DNA of 64,000 bases from NCBI GenBank assembly GCA_016706685.1, contig JADJJE010000014.1:248001-312000 (forward strand). Direction: 5' to 3'. The notes beneath the pieces are model-generated. The model ran no database searches. It worked only from the letters and a program-made list of their open reading frames with translations, and was not told where the DNA came from. A program made the translations under genes and the position numbers. Below are positions 17,631 to 25,475 of this stretch, piece after piece. Origin of the DNA: Sandaracinaceae bacterium (GTDB lineage: Bacteria; Myxococcota_A; Polyangia; Polyangiales; Houyiibacteriaceae). Position 1 is the first letter of the stretch; every line of letters begins with the position of its first letter.

Positions 17631-18847
17631 CGCCGTCTCCGGCCGCCTGGGCTGCCGAACAACGCGCTCCCGCCGCTCCCGCTGGGGCGCCCGGCCTCTT
17701 CGCCTTCGGCCCGGGGTGGGTTCGGGTCGGCCGAGATCTCGTCGCCCTCGTTCAGGCCGCTCATCACCACCACGCTGGTTCCGTCCGTGCCGCCGGTGGT
17801 GATGTTGTGGGGCTGTCCGTCGGCCAGGAGGACGGTGGACTCTGCGCCATGGCTGCGCACCGCCGTGAGCGGGATGAGCAGCACGTCCTGTTGGCGGCTG
17901 GTCACGATCTCCACGTCGGCGCTCATGCCAGAGCGCAGCTGCCCGGCGCGCTCGTCCGTGACCACGATCTCCACGTCGAAGGTGACCACGTTGGAGGCGT
18001 TGGTGCCCAGCGGGCTGACGCGATGCACGCGCCCGGCGAAGACGGTGTCGGGGTAGGCATCGACGCGGATCTGCACGACCTGGCCCACCGACACGGAGCC
18101 GATCTGGGCCTCGTCGATGGCGCCGATGACGCGGAGGTCGGCGAGGTCCGCCAGCGTCATGATGGCGGACCCACCGCCCACGTTGGTGACCGCCGACGTG
18201 ACCATGGAGCCCACCTCCACGGTGACCGAGAGCACGGTGCCGGTGATGGGTGCGGTGATGACGGTGGCCTCTCGCCGCCGGCGCGCGTCGGAGACGTTGA
18301 GGCGCGAGGACGCCACGAGGGCGCGCGCGGCAGCCACCTGCGCGCGCCGCAGCTCCACCTGCCGCTCGGCCACGCCCCGCTGGTGCTCGGTGGCGCGGGC
18401 GCTCTCGTCGGACACCAGCCCGAGCGTCTGGCCGCGGGCCGACACGTCGTTTGTGATGCCGGCCTGGCCCAGCTCGGCCTCCGCCACTGCCAGGCTGGCC
18501 TCGGCCTCGCGCAGCTGCGCCAGCGTGCGGCGCTGGTCGGCCAACGACCCATCCACGATGCGATCGGTGTCGAAGGGGTCGAGGCGGATGAGCGGCGTTC
18601 CGGCGGTCACCACCTGGCCCTCCTGGACCATGACCTCGATGACCTCGCCGCTCTCACGCGAGCGGATCTCCACCTGCACATCGGGCTGTATGGTCCCTGT
18701 GGCGCCGGCGTACTCCACCAGCTCGCCGCGCGTGACGCGCACGGTGACGCGCGGGCGACCCGCGTTGGGGTCCGGGCGGAAGAAGAAGTAGTAGACCGCG
18801 CCTCCGATGGCGCCCAGGAGCACGAGGGCAAGCAACGCACGCTTCAT
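17627..18847 (-). CDS. HlyD/MacA-family periplasmic adaptor
   Basis: A 406-residue membrane fusion protein with an N-terminal hydrophobic anchor (about 5-21, ALLALVLLGAIGGAVYYFF), a barrel-sandwich/lipoyl half (GTIQPDVQVEIRSRESGEV), a long alpha hairpin (about 110-205), the returning lipoyl half (VITAPITGTVLSV) and a beta-barrel (GQVVQIRVDAYPD). This is the MacA type that bridges an inner membrane ABC permease and a TolC pore. The C-terminus is Gly/Pro/Arg-rich. Its start overlaps the tolC-like stop and its stop overlaps the ATPase start, so the three are translationally coupled. Confidence 0.92.
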   Translation of the reverse strand: MKRALLALVLLGAIGGAVYYFFFRPDPNAGRPRVTVRVTRGELVEYAGATGTIQPDVQVEIRSRESGEVIEVMVQEGQVVTAGTPLIRLDPFDTDRIVDGSLADQRRTLAQLREAEASLAVAEAELGQAGITNDVSARGQTLGLVSDESARATEHQRGVAERQVELRRAQVAAARALVASSRLNVSDARRRREATVITAPITGTVLSVTVEVGSMVTSAVTNVGGGSAIMTLADLADLRVIGAIDEAQIGSVSVGQVVQIRVDAYPDTVFAGRVHRVSPLGTNASNVVTFDVEIVVTDERAGQLRSGMSADVEIVTSRQQDVLLIPLTAVRSHGAESTVLLADGQPHNITTGGTDGTSVVVMSGLNEGDEISADPNPPRAEGEEAGRPSGSGGSALFGSPGGRRRR

Positions 18848-20451
18848 GATGCAGGTGTCCCGGCCACGCGCGGCGCGACCAACGAAGTGAGCAGCTCGCC
18901 GGTGCGGTGGCGCAAACGCAATACCACCAGCACCTCGTCCAGCACGGCACGCTCGCGCCGCAGGACGGCGCTGCGGGCTTGCTGTTGAGCCTCGATCACC
19001 ACGATGGGCGTGGTGGTCCCGAGCGCCAGCCGCTCGCGTTCCGCGGTGGCCAGCTCCTCGGCGAGGGCCGTCTGTGCGTCGCTCTGCTGCGCCCGCGCTC
19101 GGGCCGTCTCGAGCTCCGTGAAGAGCGTGGCCAGCTCGGTCTCGATGGCCAGCTCGCGCGCGTGCGCCCGCGACCGCGCCGCCAGCAGCTGGGCGCGTGC
19201 CTGTTCATGCGCGGCGTCTGCGCGCCCACCTCCGACGGGGAGCTCCAGCTCGAGCCGCCCACCCACCGAGAACGCGGGCCGACCTCCCGGGAGCGAGAGC
19301 CCGCTCAGCATGTCGTCGGTCCACAGACCGCCCATGGAGCCGCTCAGGATCAGGTCGAGGCGCGCCTGGTCTGCGTCCGCAGTAGCGCGCAGCGCCTCTT
19401 CGGCGGCCTCGAGCTCGGCCATCACGGCCAGCCACTCGCTCGAGTTGGCCATGGTCAGGGCGAGGGCGCTCTCGAGGTCCACCGTGTAGGCGTCCAGCGC
19501 GGGGCGCGTGACGGCCACCAGGGTCTGCGCGCCTGCGGGCTGCCGCGCCAGGAGCCGCGACAGCTCGAGGGCCCGCGCGTCGCGCTGCTGCGTGGACACG
19601 GCGAGGGCGTCCTGCACCGTGAGCTGCTCGGTGGCGAAGCGCAGCACGTCGGCGCGCGCCAGGGTCCCGAGCGCCTGCTGCCTGCGCGTGGCCTCGTCGA
19701 GCTGCTGCGTGGCCAGCGCCAACGCCGCCGCTTGCACTTCCACTGCGCGCTGCGCGTACCACAGCTCCCAGTAGGCGGTCAGCACGTCGCGCGCGAGCTC
19801 GCTGGCGGCTTGATCGTGCTGGTGACCGGCCTGCCGCTCGACGGCCCGCGCCCGCTCGAGCGACGCGCGCGTGGCGTCGGTGCCCGCTCCGCGCAGCAGC
19901 GGCTGTGTGGCGGTCAGCGCGAGCTGCCCCCGGTAGACGGGGCCGATGGTGACGGCGGTGGTGGTCCCCGCGGTGAGGTTCACGGTCTGCCACAGCATGG
20001 ACGAGGTGACCTCGGCGGTGACCCGCGTGCCTAGCGCGCCGGTGTGCTGCACCCCCAAGCGCGCGTCGCCGCCGTGGTCTTCATTGAGCACGGGGCCCTG
20101 GCTGGTGGCCGAGAAGCGCTCGTTGCGACTCGCCCCCACGCTGGCCGTCACGACGGGGCGCACGGCGTCGCGCTCGGCCTCGCGCCCATAGCGGGCGGCG
20201 GCGGCGTCTTGAGCGGCGGCCTCGAGCGCCGGGTTGCTCTCGGCCGCCAGCGCCAGCGCTTCTTCCGCGGTGAGCTGCTGGGCCGCGCCCTCGCTCGGCC
20301 AACCCAGCATCAACCCGAGCGACGCCGCCAGCACTGGCCCACGTGTCAGTCGGCGCACCCGTGGCAGGGGACGCCCTGCCGGGTCTGTCCTGAGTCGTCG
20401 AGGCGGGGACGGGGGGGCGGCGAGTGCGAGCATGACGCGACTTTCTAGCAT
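18844..20451 (-). CDS. TolC-family outer membrane efflux protein
   Basis: A protein of up to 535 residues with a signal-peptide-like core ending near GAAQQ, then the duplicated helical OEP repeats of TolC proteins (EEALALAAESNPALEAA; RQQALGTLARADVLRF; QQQARSAVLRRERAVLDEVL). It should form the outer membrane duct of the exporter in this operon. The start is uncertain: 20451 gives a leader with extra basic residues, while the ATG at 20433 has a TAGAAA box (20442-20447) eight bases upstream and may be the true, leaderless start. The signal peptide fits either. Confidence 0.88.
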   Translation of the reverse strand: MLESRVMLALAAPPSPPRRLRTDPAGRPLPRVRRLTRGPVLAASLGLMLGWPSEGAAQQLTAEEALALAAESNPALEAAAQDAAAARYGREAERDAVRPVVTASVGASRNERFSATSQGPVLNEDHGGDARLGVQHTGALGTRVTAEVTSSMLWQTVNLTAGTTTAVTIGPVYRGQLALTATQPLLRGAGTDATRASLERARAVERQAGHQHDQAASELARDVLTAYWELWYAQRAVEVQAAALALATQQLDEATRRQQALGTLARADVLRFATEQLTVQDALAVSTQQRDARALELSRLLARQPAGAQTLVAVTRPALDAYTVDLESALALTMANSSEWLAVMAELEAAEEALRATADADQARLDLILSGSMGGLWTDDMLSGLSLPGGRPAFSVGGRLELELPVGGGRADAAHEQARAQLLAARSRAHARELAIETELATLFTELETARARAQQSDAQTALAEELATAERERLALGTTTPIVVIEAQQQARSAVLRRERAVLDEVLVVLRLRHRTGELLTSLVAPRVAGTPAS

Positions 20452-20660
20452 CCTTCAGGGCTCAGGTATTCCACGACCCGCTGCGTAGACTGCCGACCGT
20501 CGGGCGGAAATCGATGAGAACTGACCTTGGGGCCACGGTGTGAAGGGGATGCGCGGGCCCATGTGAAGAAGTGTGAAGCTCGCGGGAGCCCGTCTCGCGA
20601 CCGAACCCACCCTACGTGCACCTGGCCGGCAACGCGAGGTTGTCTCGTGTGTTCCGGGTT

Positions 20661-21410
20661 CTAGGATGCCTTTGGGCCGACGAACTCGACCGCGCGCTCC
20701 ACGAACAGCCGCCAGTCGAGCGGGCAGTCGTTGTGGCCTCCTTCTTCGGCCAGCAGCGGACCCCCCGTGATGGCCGCAAGCGCCTCGGCGTGGGCGAAGG
20801 GAACCAGCTCGTCCCGGCGGCCGTGCAGGTGCAGCACGCGCCCGGGCTTGCTGCGCAGCACCGCGGCGCTGTCGAACGGGTCCACCACGAAGCGCGCGGG
20901 GAGCCGGTAGAGGTGGCTGGCCAAGTCCACCACGCTGGTGAACGTGCTCATCAGCACCAGCGCGAACGCGCCCCGCTCCCGATAGACCTGGCAGACGGCG
21001 CCGCCCCCGAGCGAGCGTCCCATCAGCACGCAAGCGCTCGGGTCCACGTCGGGGCGCGCCTGCATGCGGTCGTAGAGGCGCACGAAGTCCTGTCGCACCT
21101 TCGTCTCGCTGGCCTGTCCCTCGCTCCGCCCGTAGCCCCGGTACTCGGCGAGCAGCACGTGGAAGCCGCGCTCGCGGAAGGACTGCATGGGGTGCGGCCA
21201 GTCGTCGATCAGCTCGCCGTTGCCGTGCGCGAAGAAGATGGCGGGGCGCGGGCCCGAGCCGCTCAGCGCGGGCAGCCACCAGGCCTCGATGGGGCCCTCG
21301 TCGGTGACGAGCGTCCAGCGCTCGAGCCCGGGCACATCGCTGCCCGCACGGCAGGCCGGGATGCGGTCCTGGGCTGGGAAGAGCAGGGCACGCTGGAGCC
21401 GCTTGAACAC
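20661..21410 (-). CDS. Alpha/beta hydrolase (BAAT/Abhydrolase 12/13-like)
   Basis: A 249-residue serine hydrolase. Nucleophile elbow GRSLGG, oxyanion region FFAHGNGE, Asp in HGRRDELVPF and His in EEGGHNDCP make a complete catalytic triad. The start of the mature fold is preceded by a short amphipathic segment (FKRLQRALLFPAQDR), which is usual for the ABHD13/YqiA-like group of membrane-associated hydrolases. Start is GTG. The next gene upstream, another hydrolase, ends 2 bp before it, so the two lie in one operon with the SRPBCC gene. The substrate is unknown. Confidence 0.85.
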   Translation of the reverse strand: MFKRLQRALLFPAQDRIPACRAGSDVPGLERWTLVTDEGPIEAWWLPALSGSGPRPAIFFAHGNGELIDDWPHPMQSFRERGFHVLLAEYRGYGRSEGQASETKVRQDFVRLYDRMQARPDVDPSACVLMGRSLGGGAVCQVYRERGAFALVLMSTFTSVVDLASHLYRLPARFVVDPFDSAAVLRSKPGRVLHLHGRRDELVPFAHAEALAAITGGPLLAEEGGHNDCPLDWRLFVERAVEFVGPKAS

Positions 21411-21412
21411 GT

Positions 21413-22141
21413 TCAGTTCAGGGCCTCCGGGCGTGCCACCCCGCGCAGGAAGGCGGCCACGTGCTCGGCCACCTGCGCGGTGTGCTCCGTGGGGAGGCTG
21501 TGACCGGCACCCGGCAGCACCACCAGCTGCGAGCCGGCGATGTGCTCGTGCAGGAAGCGCGCGTACTTGAGTGGGGTCAGCAGGTCGGCGTCACCCACCA
21601 GGATGATGGTGGGGGTGCGGATCTGGTGGACCTCCGCCATGCGGTCGAACGCGTTGGCCGCCTGCCAGTCCGCGAGCGCGGTGGCGCGCGGGGTCAGGGC
21701 CGCGGCCTCGATGCTGCGCGCGAACGCCTCTCCCGCCGGAGCCGGGCTGGCTGTGTCGCCGCTCGGCGAGAGCGCCGCCAAGATGCTGGGGTGCACACGC
21801 AGCCGAGCGCCCGTGGCCACCAGCGCGAGCGCGCGCAAGCCGGGCGGAGCGTGCAGCGCGTACTCGAGGGCCACCGCGCCACCCATGGAGTGACCGAGCA
21901 CCACGTGCGGCGCATCCAGGCTGCCCAGCGCTGCGGCCACACGCTCCCGGATGAACGCTGCCAGCTCTGCCACGGAGCCACGGGCGGGGCCCGGCACATC
22001 GGCGCGGCCCGGATACGAGAGGGCATGCGCCGTGACGCCCGCCTGGGCCTCGAGGGCCCGCGCGAGCGCAGCGCAGGACCCGCCGTCACCGCCCGCGCCA
22101 TGACAGAGGAAGACGGCCGGCTGGGGCGCGTGCGCGCTCAC
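21413..22141 (-). CDS. Alpha/beta hydrolase
   Basis: A 242-residue hydrolase of the MhpC/BioH-like group: oxyanion motif CHGAGGDG, nucleophile elbow GHSMGGA, acid in VGDADLLTPL, His in GAGHSLP. A lid region with several Ala-rich helices lies between about 125 and 175. Start is GTG overlapping the SRPBCC gene stop (GTGA). The neighbouring hydrolase gene suggests successive steps on an ester or thioester, but this is inference. Confidence 0.85.
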   Translation of the reverse strand: MSAHAPQPAVFLCHGAGGDGGSCAALARALEAQAGVTAHALSYPGRADVPGPARGSVAELAAFIRERVAAALGSLDAPHVVLGHSMGGAVALEYALHAPPGLRALALVATGARLRVHPSILAALSPSGDTASPAPAGEAFARSIEAAALTPRATALADWQAANAFDRMAEVHQIRTPTIILVGDADLLTPLKYARFLHEHIAGSQLVVLPGAGHSLPTEHTAQVAEHVAAFLRGVARPEALN

Positions 22142-22581
22142 AGCGACTCGGCGCGCTCCTGGAACTTCTGCATCATCTCCGGCAGCTGCGAGTCCGCGAA
22201 GGCCTTCTGGATCTCGAGCGCGATGGGCAGCGAGGTCACCAGCTCGGACCGGTAGTGCGCGATGGTCTCGCCATCGGCGGTCTCCTCGAGGCGCCAGACC
22301 CCGTCGTTGACCGTGAGGTCCGGCGAGGCGTGCAGCGTCCACGACACGGTCAGCGCGTCGCGGTCGATGGTGTAGTCCACGGTGTACTCGGTCTTCACGT
22401 CGAGGCCGGCGAAGGCCACGGCCACGTGGAAGCGAGCGCGCATCGCGGTTTCGGACTTGGACAGCACCTCGACCTTCTTCACCTCGGGCAGGAAGCGCGG
22501 GTAGTTCGTAACGTCCAGCACGACGTCCAGGAATTCCGAGGGGGCGACGAAGCTCTCGATGGTGGTCTCGCTGATCGGCAT
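22138..22581 (-). CDS. SRPBCC (START/polyketide-cyclase-like) protein
   Basis: A 147-residue single-domain protein of the SRPBCC helix-grip fold (VVLDVTNYPRFLPEVKKVEV; TLHASPDLTVNDGVWRLEE), close to the RatA/Coq10-type polyketide cyclase/dehydrase family. Such proteins bind hydrophobic ligands such as quinones or lipids. The start has GAGGA six bases upstream. It begins a three-gene minus-strand operon with the two hydrolases. The opposite strand upstream holds a divergent membrane protein gene. Confidence 0.8.
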   Translation of the reverse strand: MPISETTIESFVAPSEFLDVVLDVTNYPRFLPEVKKVEVLSKSETAMRARFHVAVAFAGLDVKTEYTVDYTIDRDALTVSWTLHASPDLTVNDGVWRLEETADGETIAHYRSELVTSLPIALEIQKAFADSQLPEMMQKFQERAESL

Positions 22582-22745
22582 AGCGTTCCTCGTACAGCGC
22601 GATCGCCGCGGGGCGCAATGGGATTCGGTGGGTCGCCACGGAATCGCCACAACTTCTCCCCGCTCCTTCCTCGTGCGCTTCGCGAGGGCTCCATTCCGCG
22701 CCGTCAGGTTGTCCCCATGACACGTACGACATTTGGAGGTGCTCG

Positions 22746-24056
22746 ATGAAGAAGCTCGGTTCGATCCTCGGGATCTGGGTGGGCTGCGCGTTCGCGTGGA
22801 TGGTGCTCGGCTCGACGCTGACGGTGCGCTCTGGTGAAATGTCCTCGTCGCTGCGCGAGGAGGTGCACCGCCTGTGGGGGCCCGAGGGCGTGCAGTACGC
22901 ACCCACGGCCACGTTCGAGACGGTGGGGGTGTCGGCCGAGACGCAGACCACCACGGTGGACGGCGAGACCCGTGAGACCACCACCCAGCGCGAGGAGCGC
23001 ACACGGGTGGACGTGCCCCTGGTGCAGTCGGACCTGCGCGCGCGCCTGGAGCTCGAGCAGCGCAAGAAGGGGCTGAACTGGTTCCCCACCTACGATGTCA
23101 CCTTCCGGGGCGTGTACCGCTTCGTGAACCCCACGGACCAGCCGCAACGCGTGAGCGTGGTGATCCCGCTCATGGCCGACAACGTGGGCTACGACAACTT
23201 CGTGGTGCGAGCACCCGGCGGGGCCGAGCTGCCGTTCACCATCACCAGCCAGTCCGCCACGGTGGAGCACGACTTCAGGCCAGGCCAAGCGGTGGCCTTC
23301 GAGGTGGCCTACCGCACGCGGGGTACCAGCTCGTGGACCTACCACATGGCGCAGGGCAACGGCCGCGTGCGCGACTTCCACTTGGTGGTGGACACCGACT
23401 TCCGCGAGGTGGACTTCCCGCCCGGCTCGCTCTCGCCCAGCGAGCACAGCGCCACCGGCGGCGGCTGGCACGGCGAGTGGCAGTTCGACTCGCTGATCTC
23501 GAGCGCGCCCGTGGCCTTGGCGCTGCCCGAGCAGCTCAACCCCGGCCCGCTCGCCTCGCGCATCACGTTCTTCGCGCCGGTCTCGCTGCTGTTCTTCTTC
23601 TTCGTGGTGGCCGTGCTGGCCACCGTCCAGAAGAAGGAGTTCCACCCCATGCACTACTTCATGATCGGCTGCGCCTTCTTCGCGTTCCATCTGCTGTTCG
23701 CCTACCTGGTGGACCACGTGCCCGTCACGGCCTCCTTCGCGCTGAGCGCGCTGGTCTCGCTGCTGCTCGTGGTGTCCTACGCGCGCCTCTTCGTGGGCTG
23801 GCGCTTCGCGCTGCGCGAGGTGGGCATCAGCCAGGTGCTCTACCTGGTGCTCTTCAGCTACAGCTTCTTCTGGGAGGGCTTCACGGGCCTCGCCATCACG
23901 CTCGGCGCCATCGGCACGCTGTTCGTGATGATGCAGGTGACCGGGCGTCTCGACTGGGGCAAGGCCGAGGGAGCGCCCAGCGCGGCACCCCCCGCACCCG
24001 GCTCGCCCGATGACTTCGGCGACCACCTCGGTGCGGCACGGCCAGTGAGTTTCTAG
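22746..24056 (+). CDS. CreD-like inner membrane protein
   Basis: A 436-residue membrane protein: one N-terminal TM (about 4-24), a periplasmic beta-rich domain of about 250 residues (FRGVYRFVNPTDQPQRVSVV), and a C-terminal set of about six TM helices (from 278; FHPMHYFMIGCAFFAFHLLF). The TM block with HPMHY is like CreD, whose members have HPVQY at the same point. CreD is linked to envelope stress and colicin/beta-lactam tolerance in enterobacteria. A good ribosome site (GGAGGTG, five bases) precedes the ATG. There is no CreBC pair next to it. The Ala/Pro C-terminal tail is probably disordered. Confidence 0.65.
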   Translation: MKKLGSILGIWVGCAFAWMVLGSTLTVRSGEMSSSLREEVHRLWGPEGVQYAPTATFETVGVSAETQTTTVDGETRETTTQREERTRVDVPLVQSDLRARLELEQRKKGLNWFPTYDVTFRGVYRFVNPTDQPQRVSVVIPLMADNVGYDNFVVRAPGGAELPFTITSQSATVEHDFRPGQAVAFEVAYRTRGTSSWTYHMAQGNGRVRDFHLVVDTDFREVDFPPGSLSPSEHSATGGGWHGEWQFDSLISSAPVALALPEQLNPGPLASRITFFAPVSLLFFFFVVAVLATVQKKEFHPMHYFMIGCAFFAFHLLFAYLVDHVPVTASFALSALVSLLLVVSYARLFVGWRFALREVGISQVLYLVLFSYSFFWEGFTGLAITLGAIGTLFVMMQVTGRLDWGKAEGAPSAAPPAPGSPDDFGDHLGAARPVSF

Positions 24057-24062
24057 CGAGCG

Positions 24063-25415
24063 CTAGCCGGTCGCGTCGTTCTGCCCGGCGTGGCCGGCCG
24101 CGCTGTCCCGGTCCGAGACCACCGAGTTTCGGCCGCTGCGCTTGGCCTCGTAGAGCGCGGCGTCGGCCACGTCCAGCAGGGTCTCGACGGTGGCGTAGAC
24201 CGGCGGCAGCGTGGCGATGCCGAAGCTGGCGGTCACGCGCAGGGAGCCACCCGCCGAGCGCGCCGCCGGCACACCGAAGTCGAGCGCCGCCACGGCCACG
24301 CGGCAGCGCTCGGCTACCACGCGTGCCTCGCCGTCTCCGATGCCGGGCAGCACCAGCAGGAATTCCTCGCCACCGAAGCGCCCGAGCGTGTCGTTCTTCC
24401 GCAGGCTGGCGTGGAGGGCGGTGGCGACCTGCCGCAGCACCTCGTCGCCGATCAGGTGACCGTGGTCGTCGTTCACCTTCTTGAAGTGGTCGATGTCCAC
24501 CATGACCACCGAGAGCGGCCGCTTCTCGCTTGCGCGCGCGAAGGCCCGGTCGAGCACCTCCATGACGTAGCCACGGTTGAAGATGCCGGTCAGCGCGTCG
24601 GTCTGGGCAGCGCGCTCGAGGCGCAGCTCGCGGTAGCGCCAGCTGTCCACGATCATACCCAGGAACGGGAACACGATGATGGCGAGCGCGACGGTGGCCA
24701 CGGTGGAGCGCAGCAGCCAGTCGGGCTCGAGCCCGCGCCCCGCCGTGGAGGCCATGTAGAGCGCCTCGAACGGCAAGAACCCGTGGTGGCTGAGGTAGGC
24801 GATGGCGGCCAGCCCGACCACGTGGAAGAACAGCCCGATCAACAAGACCTGACGCTCGAAGAACAGCATCCCCGTGGTGACGCCGGCCAGCAGCGCGAAG
24901 CCGCTGGGCGCGCTGAAGGGCCCGGTCACGTAGCTGAAGAACGCGATGTTGACCGCATAGTAGATGGCCGTGGCGTGCGTGAGCACCGGGCGCGGCTCGA
25001 CGTCCTGCGCCCGCACCAGGCGCAGGGTGGGGACGAGCATCAGCGGCCAGAGCGCCACGATGGCGATGGACCACGGCGCGCTCGCGCGGACCGGGCCCAG
25101 CACGGTGTCGTCGAAGAACGGCCACCCGTCCAACGCTGCGGCCGTCAGGCTGTAGATGCCGGCTGCCACGCTCATGAGTGCTTGCACGAACAAGCACTTG
25201 GCCGCGTCGCTCAGCCGCCCCGTAGAGCCGGCCTTCTCCGCCATGCGGTCGAGTAACGGGAGGTGCTCCACCGGCGGCGCGGTGGTCATCCCGGACCACG
25301 ACTGCAGCCCGTCGCCCGAGGAGGTGAACGAGCGCCGCTCCGCGCTGCGCAACGCAGCAGCGTCGGCAGCGAGCGGCTTCTCCTCTTCGGGTGGGCGCGT
25401 CGACGACGGGGACAT
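24063..25415 (-). CDS. Membrane diguanylate cyclase (GGDEF)
   Basis: A 450-residue protein: about 75 polar residues, then roughly six TM helices (about 80-270) of an unassigned sensor type, and a GGDEF domain with DALTGIFNRG, active-site GGEEF and an intact inhibitory site RKND five residues before it. It should make cyclic-di-GMP and be product-inhibited. Start is the ATG 5 nt from a TAGGGT -10-like box (25421-25426); a longer open frame upstream would run through the divergent kinase gene. It faces a hybrid histidine kinase 60 bp away, so the two may share control. The stop codon lies in a palindrome with that of the convergent CreD-like gene. Confidence 0.9.
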   Translation of the reverse strand: MSPSSTRPPEEEKPLAADAAALRSAERRSFTSSGDGLQSWSGMTTAPPVEHLPLLDRMAEKAGSTGRLSDAAKCLFVQALMSVAAGIYSLTAAALDGWPFFDDTVLGPVRASAPWSIAIVALWPLMLVPTLRLVRAQDVEPRPVLTHATAIYYAVNIAFFSYVTGPFSAPSGFALLAGVTTGMLFFERQVLLIGLFFHVVGLAAIAYLSHHGFLPFEALYMASTAGRGLEPDWLLRSTVATVALAIIVFPFLGMIVDSWRYRELRLERAAQTDALTGIFNRGYVMEVLDRAFARASEKRPLSVVMVDIDHFKKVNDDHGHLIGDEVLRQVATALHASLRKNDTLGRFGGEEFLLVLPGIGDGEARVVAERCRVAVAALDFGVPAARSAGGSLRVTASFGIATLPPVYATVETLLDVADAALYEAKRSGRNSVVSDRDSAAGHAGQNDATG

Positions 25416-25449
25416 TCCTGACCCTAGAGTGTATCGTTGTCTCGGTATT

Positions 25450-25468
25450 GGGAACGCCCTTTGTTCCC
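25450..25468. promoter_or_regulatory. Inverted repeat between divergent GGDEF and hybrid kinase genes
   Basis: GGGAAC (25450-25455) and GTTCCC (25463-25468) are perfect 6-bp arms with a 7-bp spacer, in the 60-bp divergent gap and 7 bp before the kinase ATG. It may be an operator or a small leader hairpin. The regulator is unknown. Confidence 0.4.
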
Positions 25469-25475
25469 GGCGAAC

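Noticed and set aside
24053..24066. CTAGCG-AG-CGCTAG palindrome at convergent stops
   Set aside because: It includes both TAG stop codons and is too short to be called a terminator; chance from back-to-back TAG stops is likely.
25437..25475. TTG start for the hybrid kinase
   Set aside because: The ATG at 25476 gives a normal N-terminus; the TTG adds 13 residues overlapping the inverted repeat.
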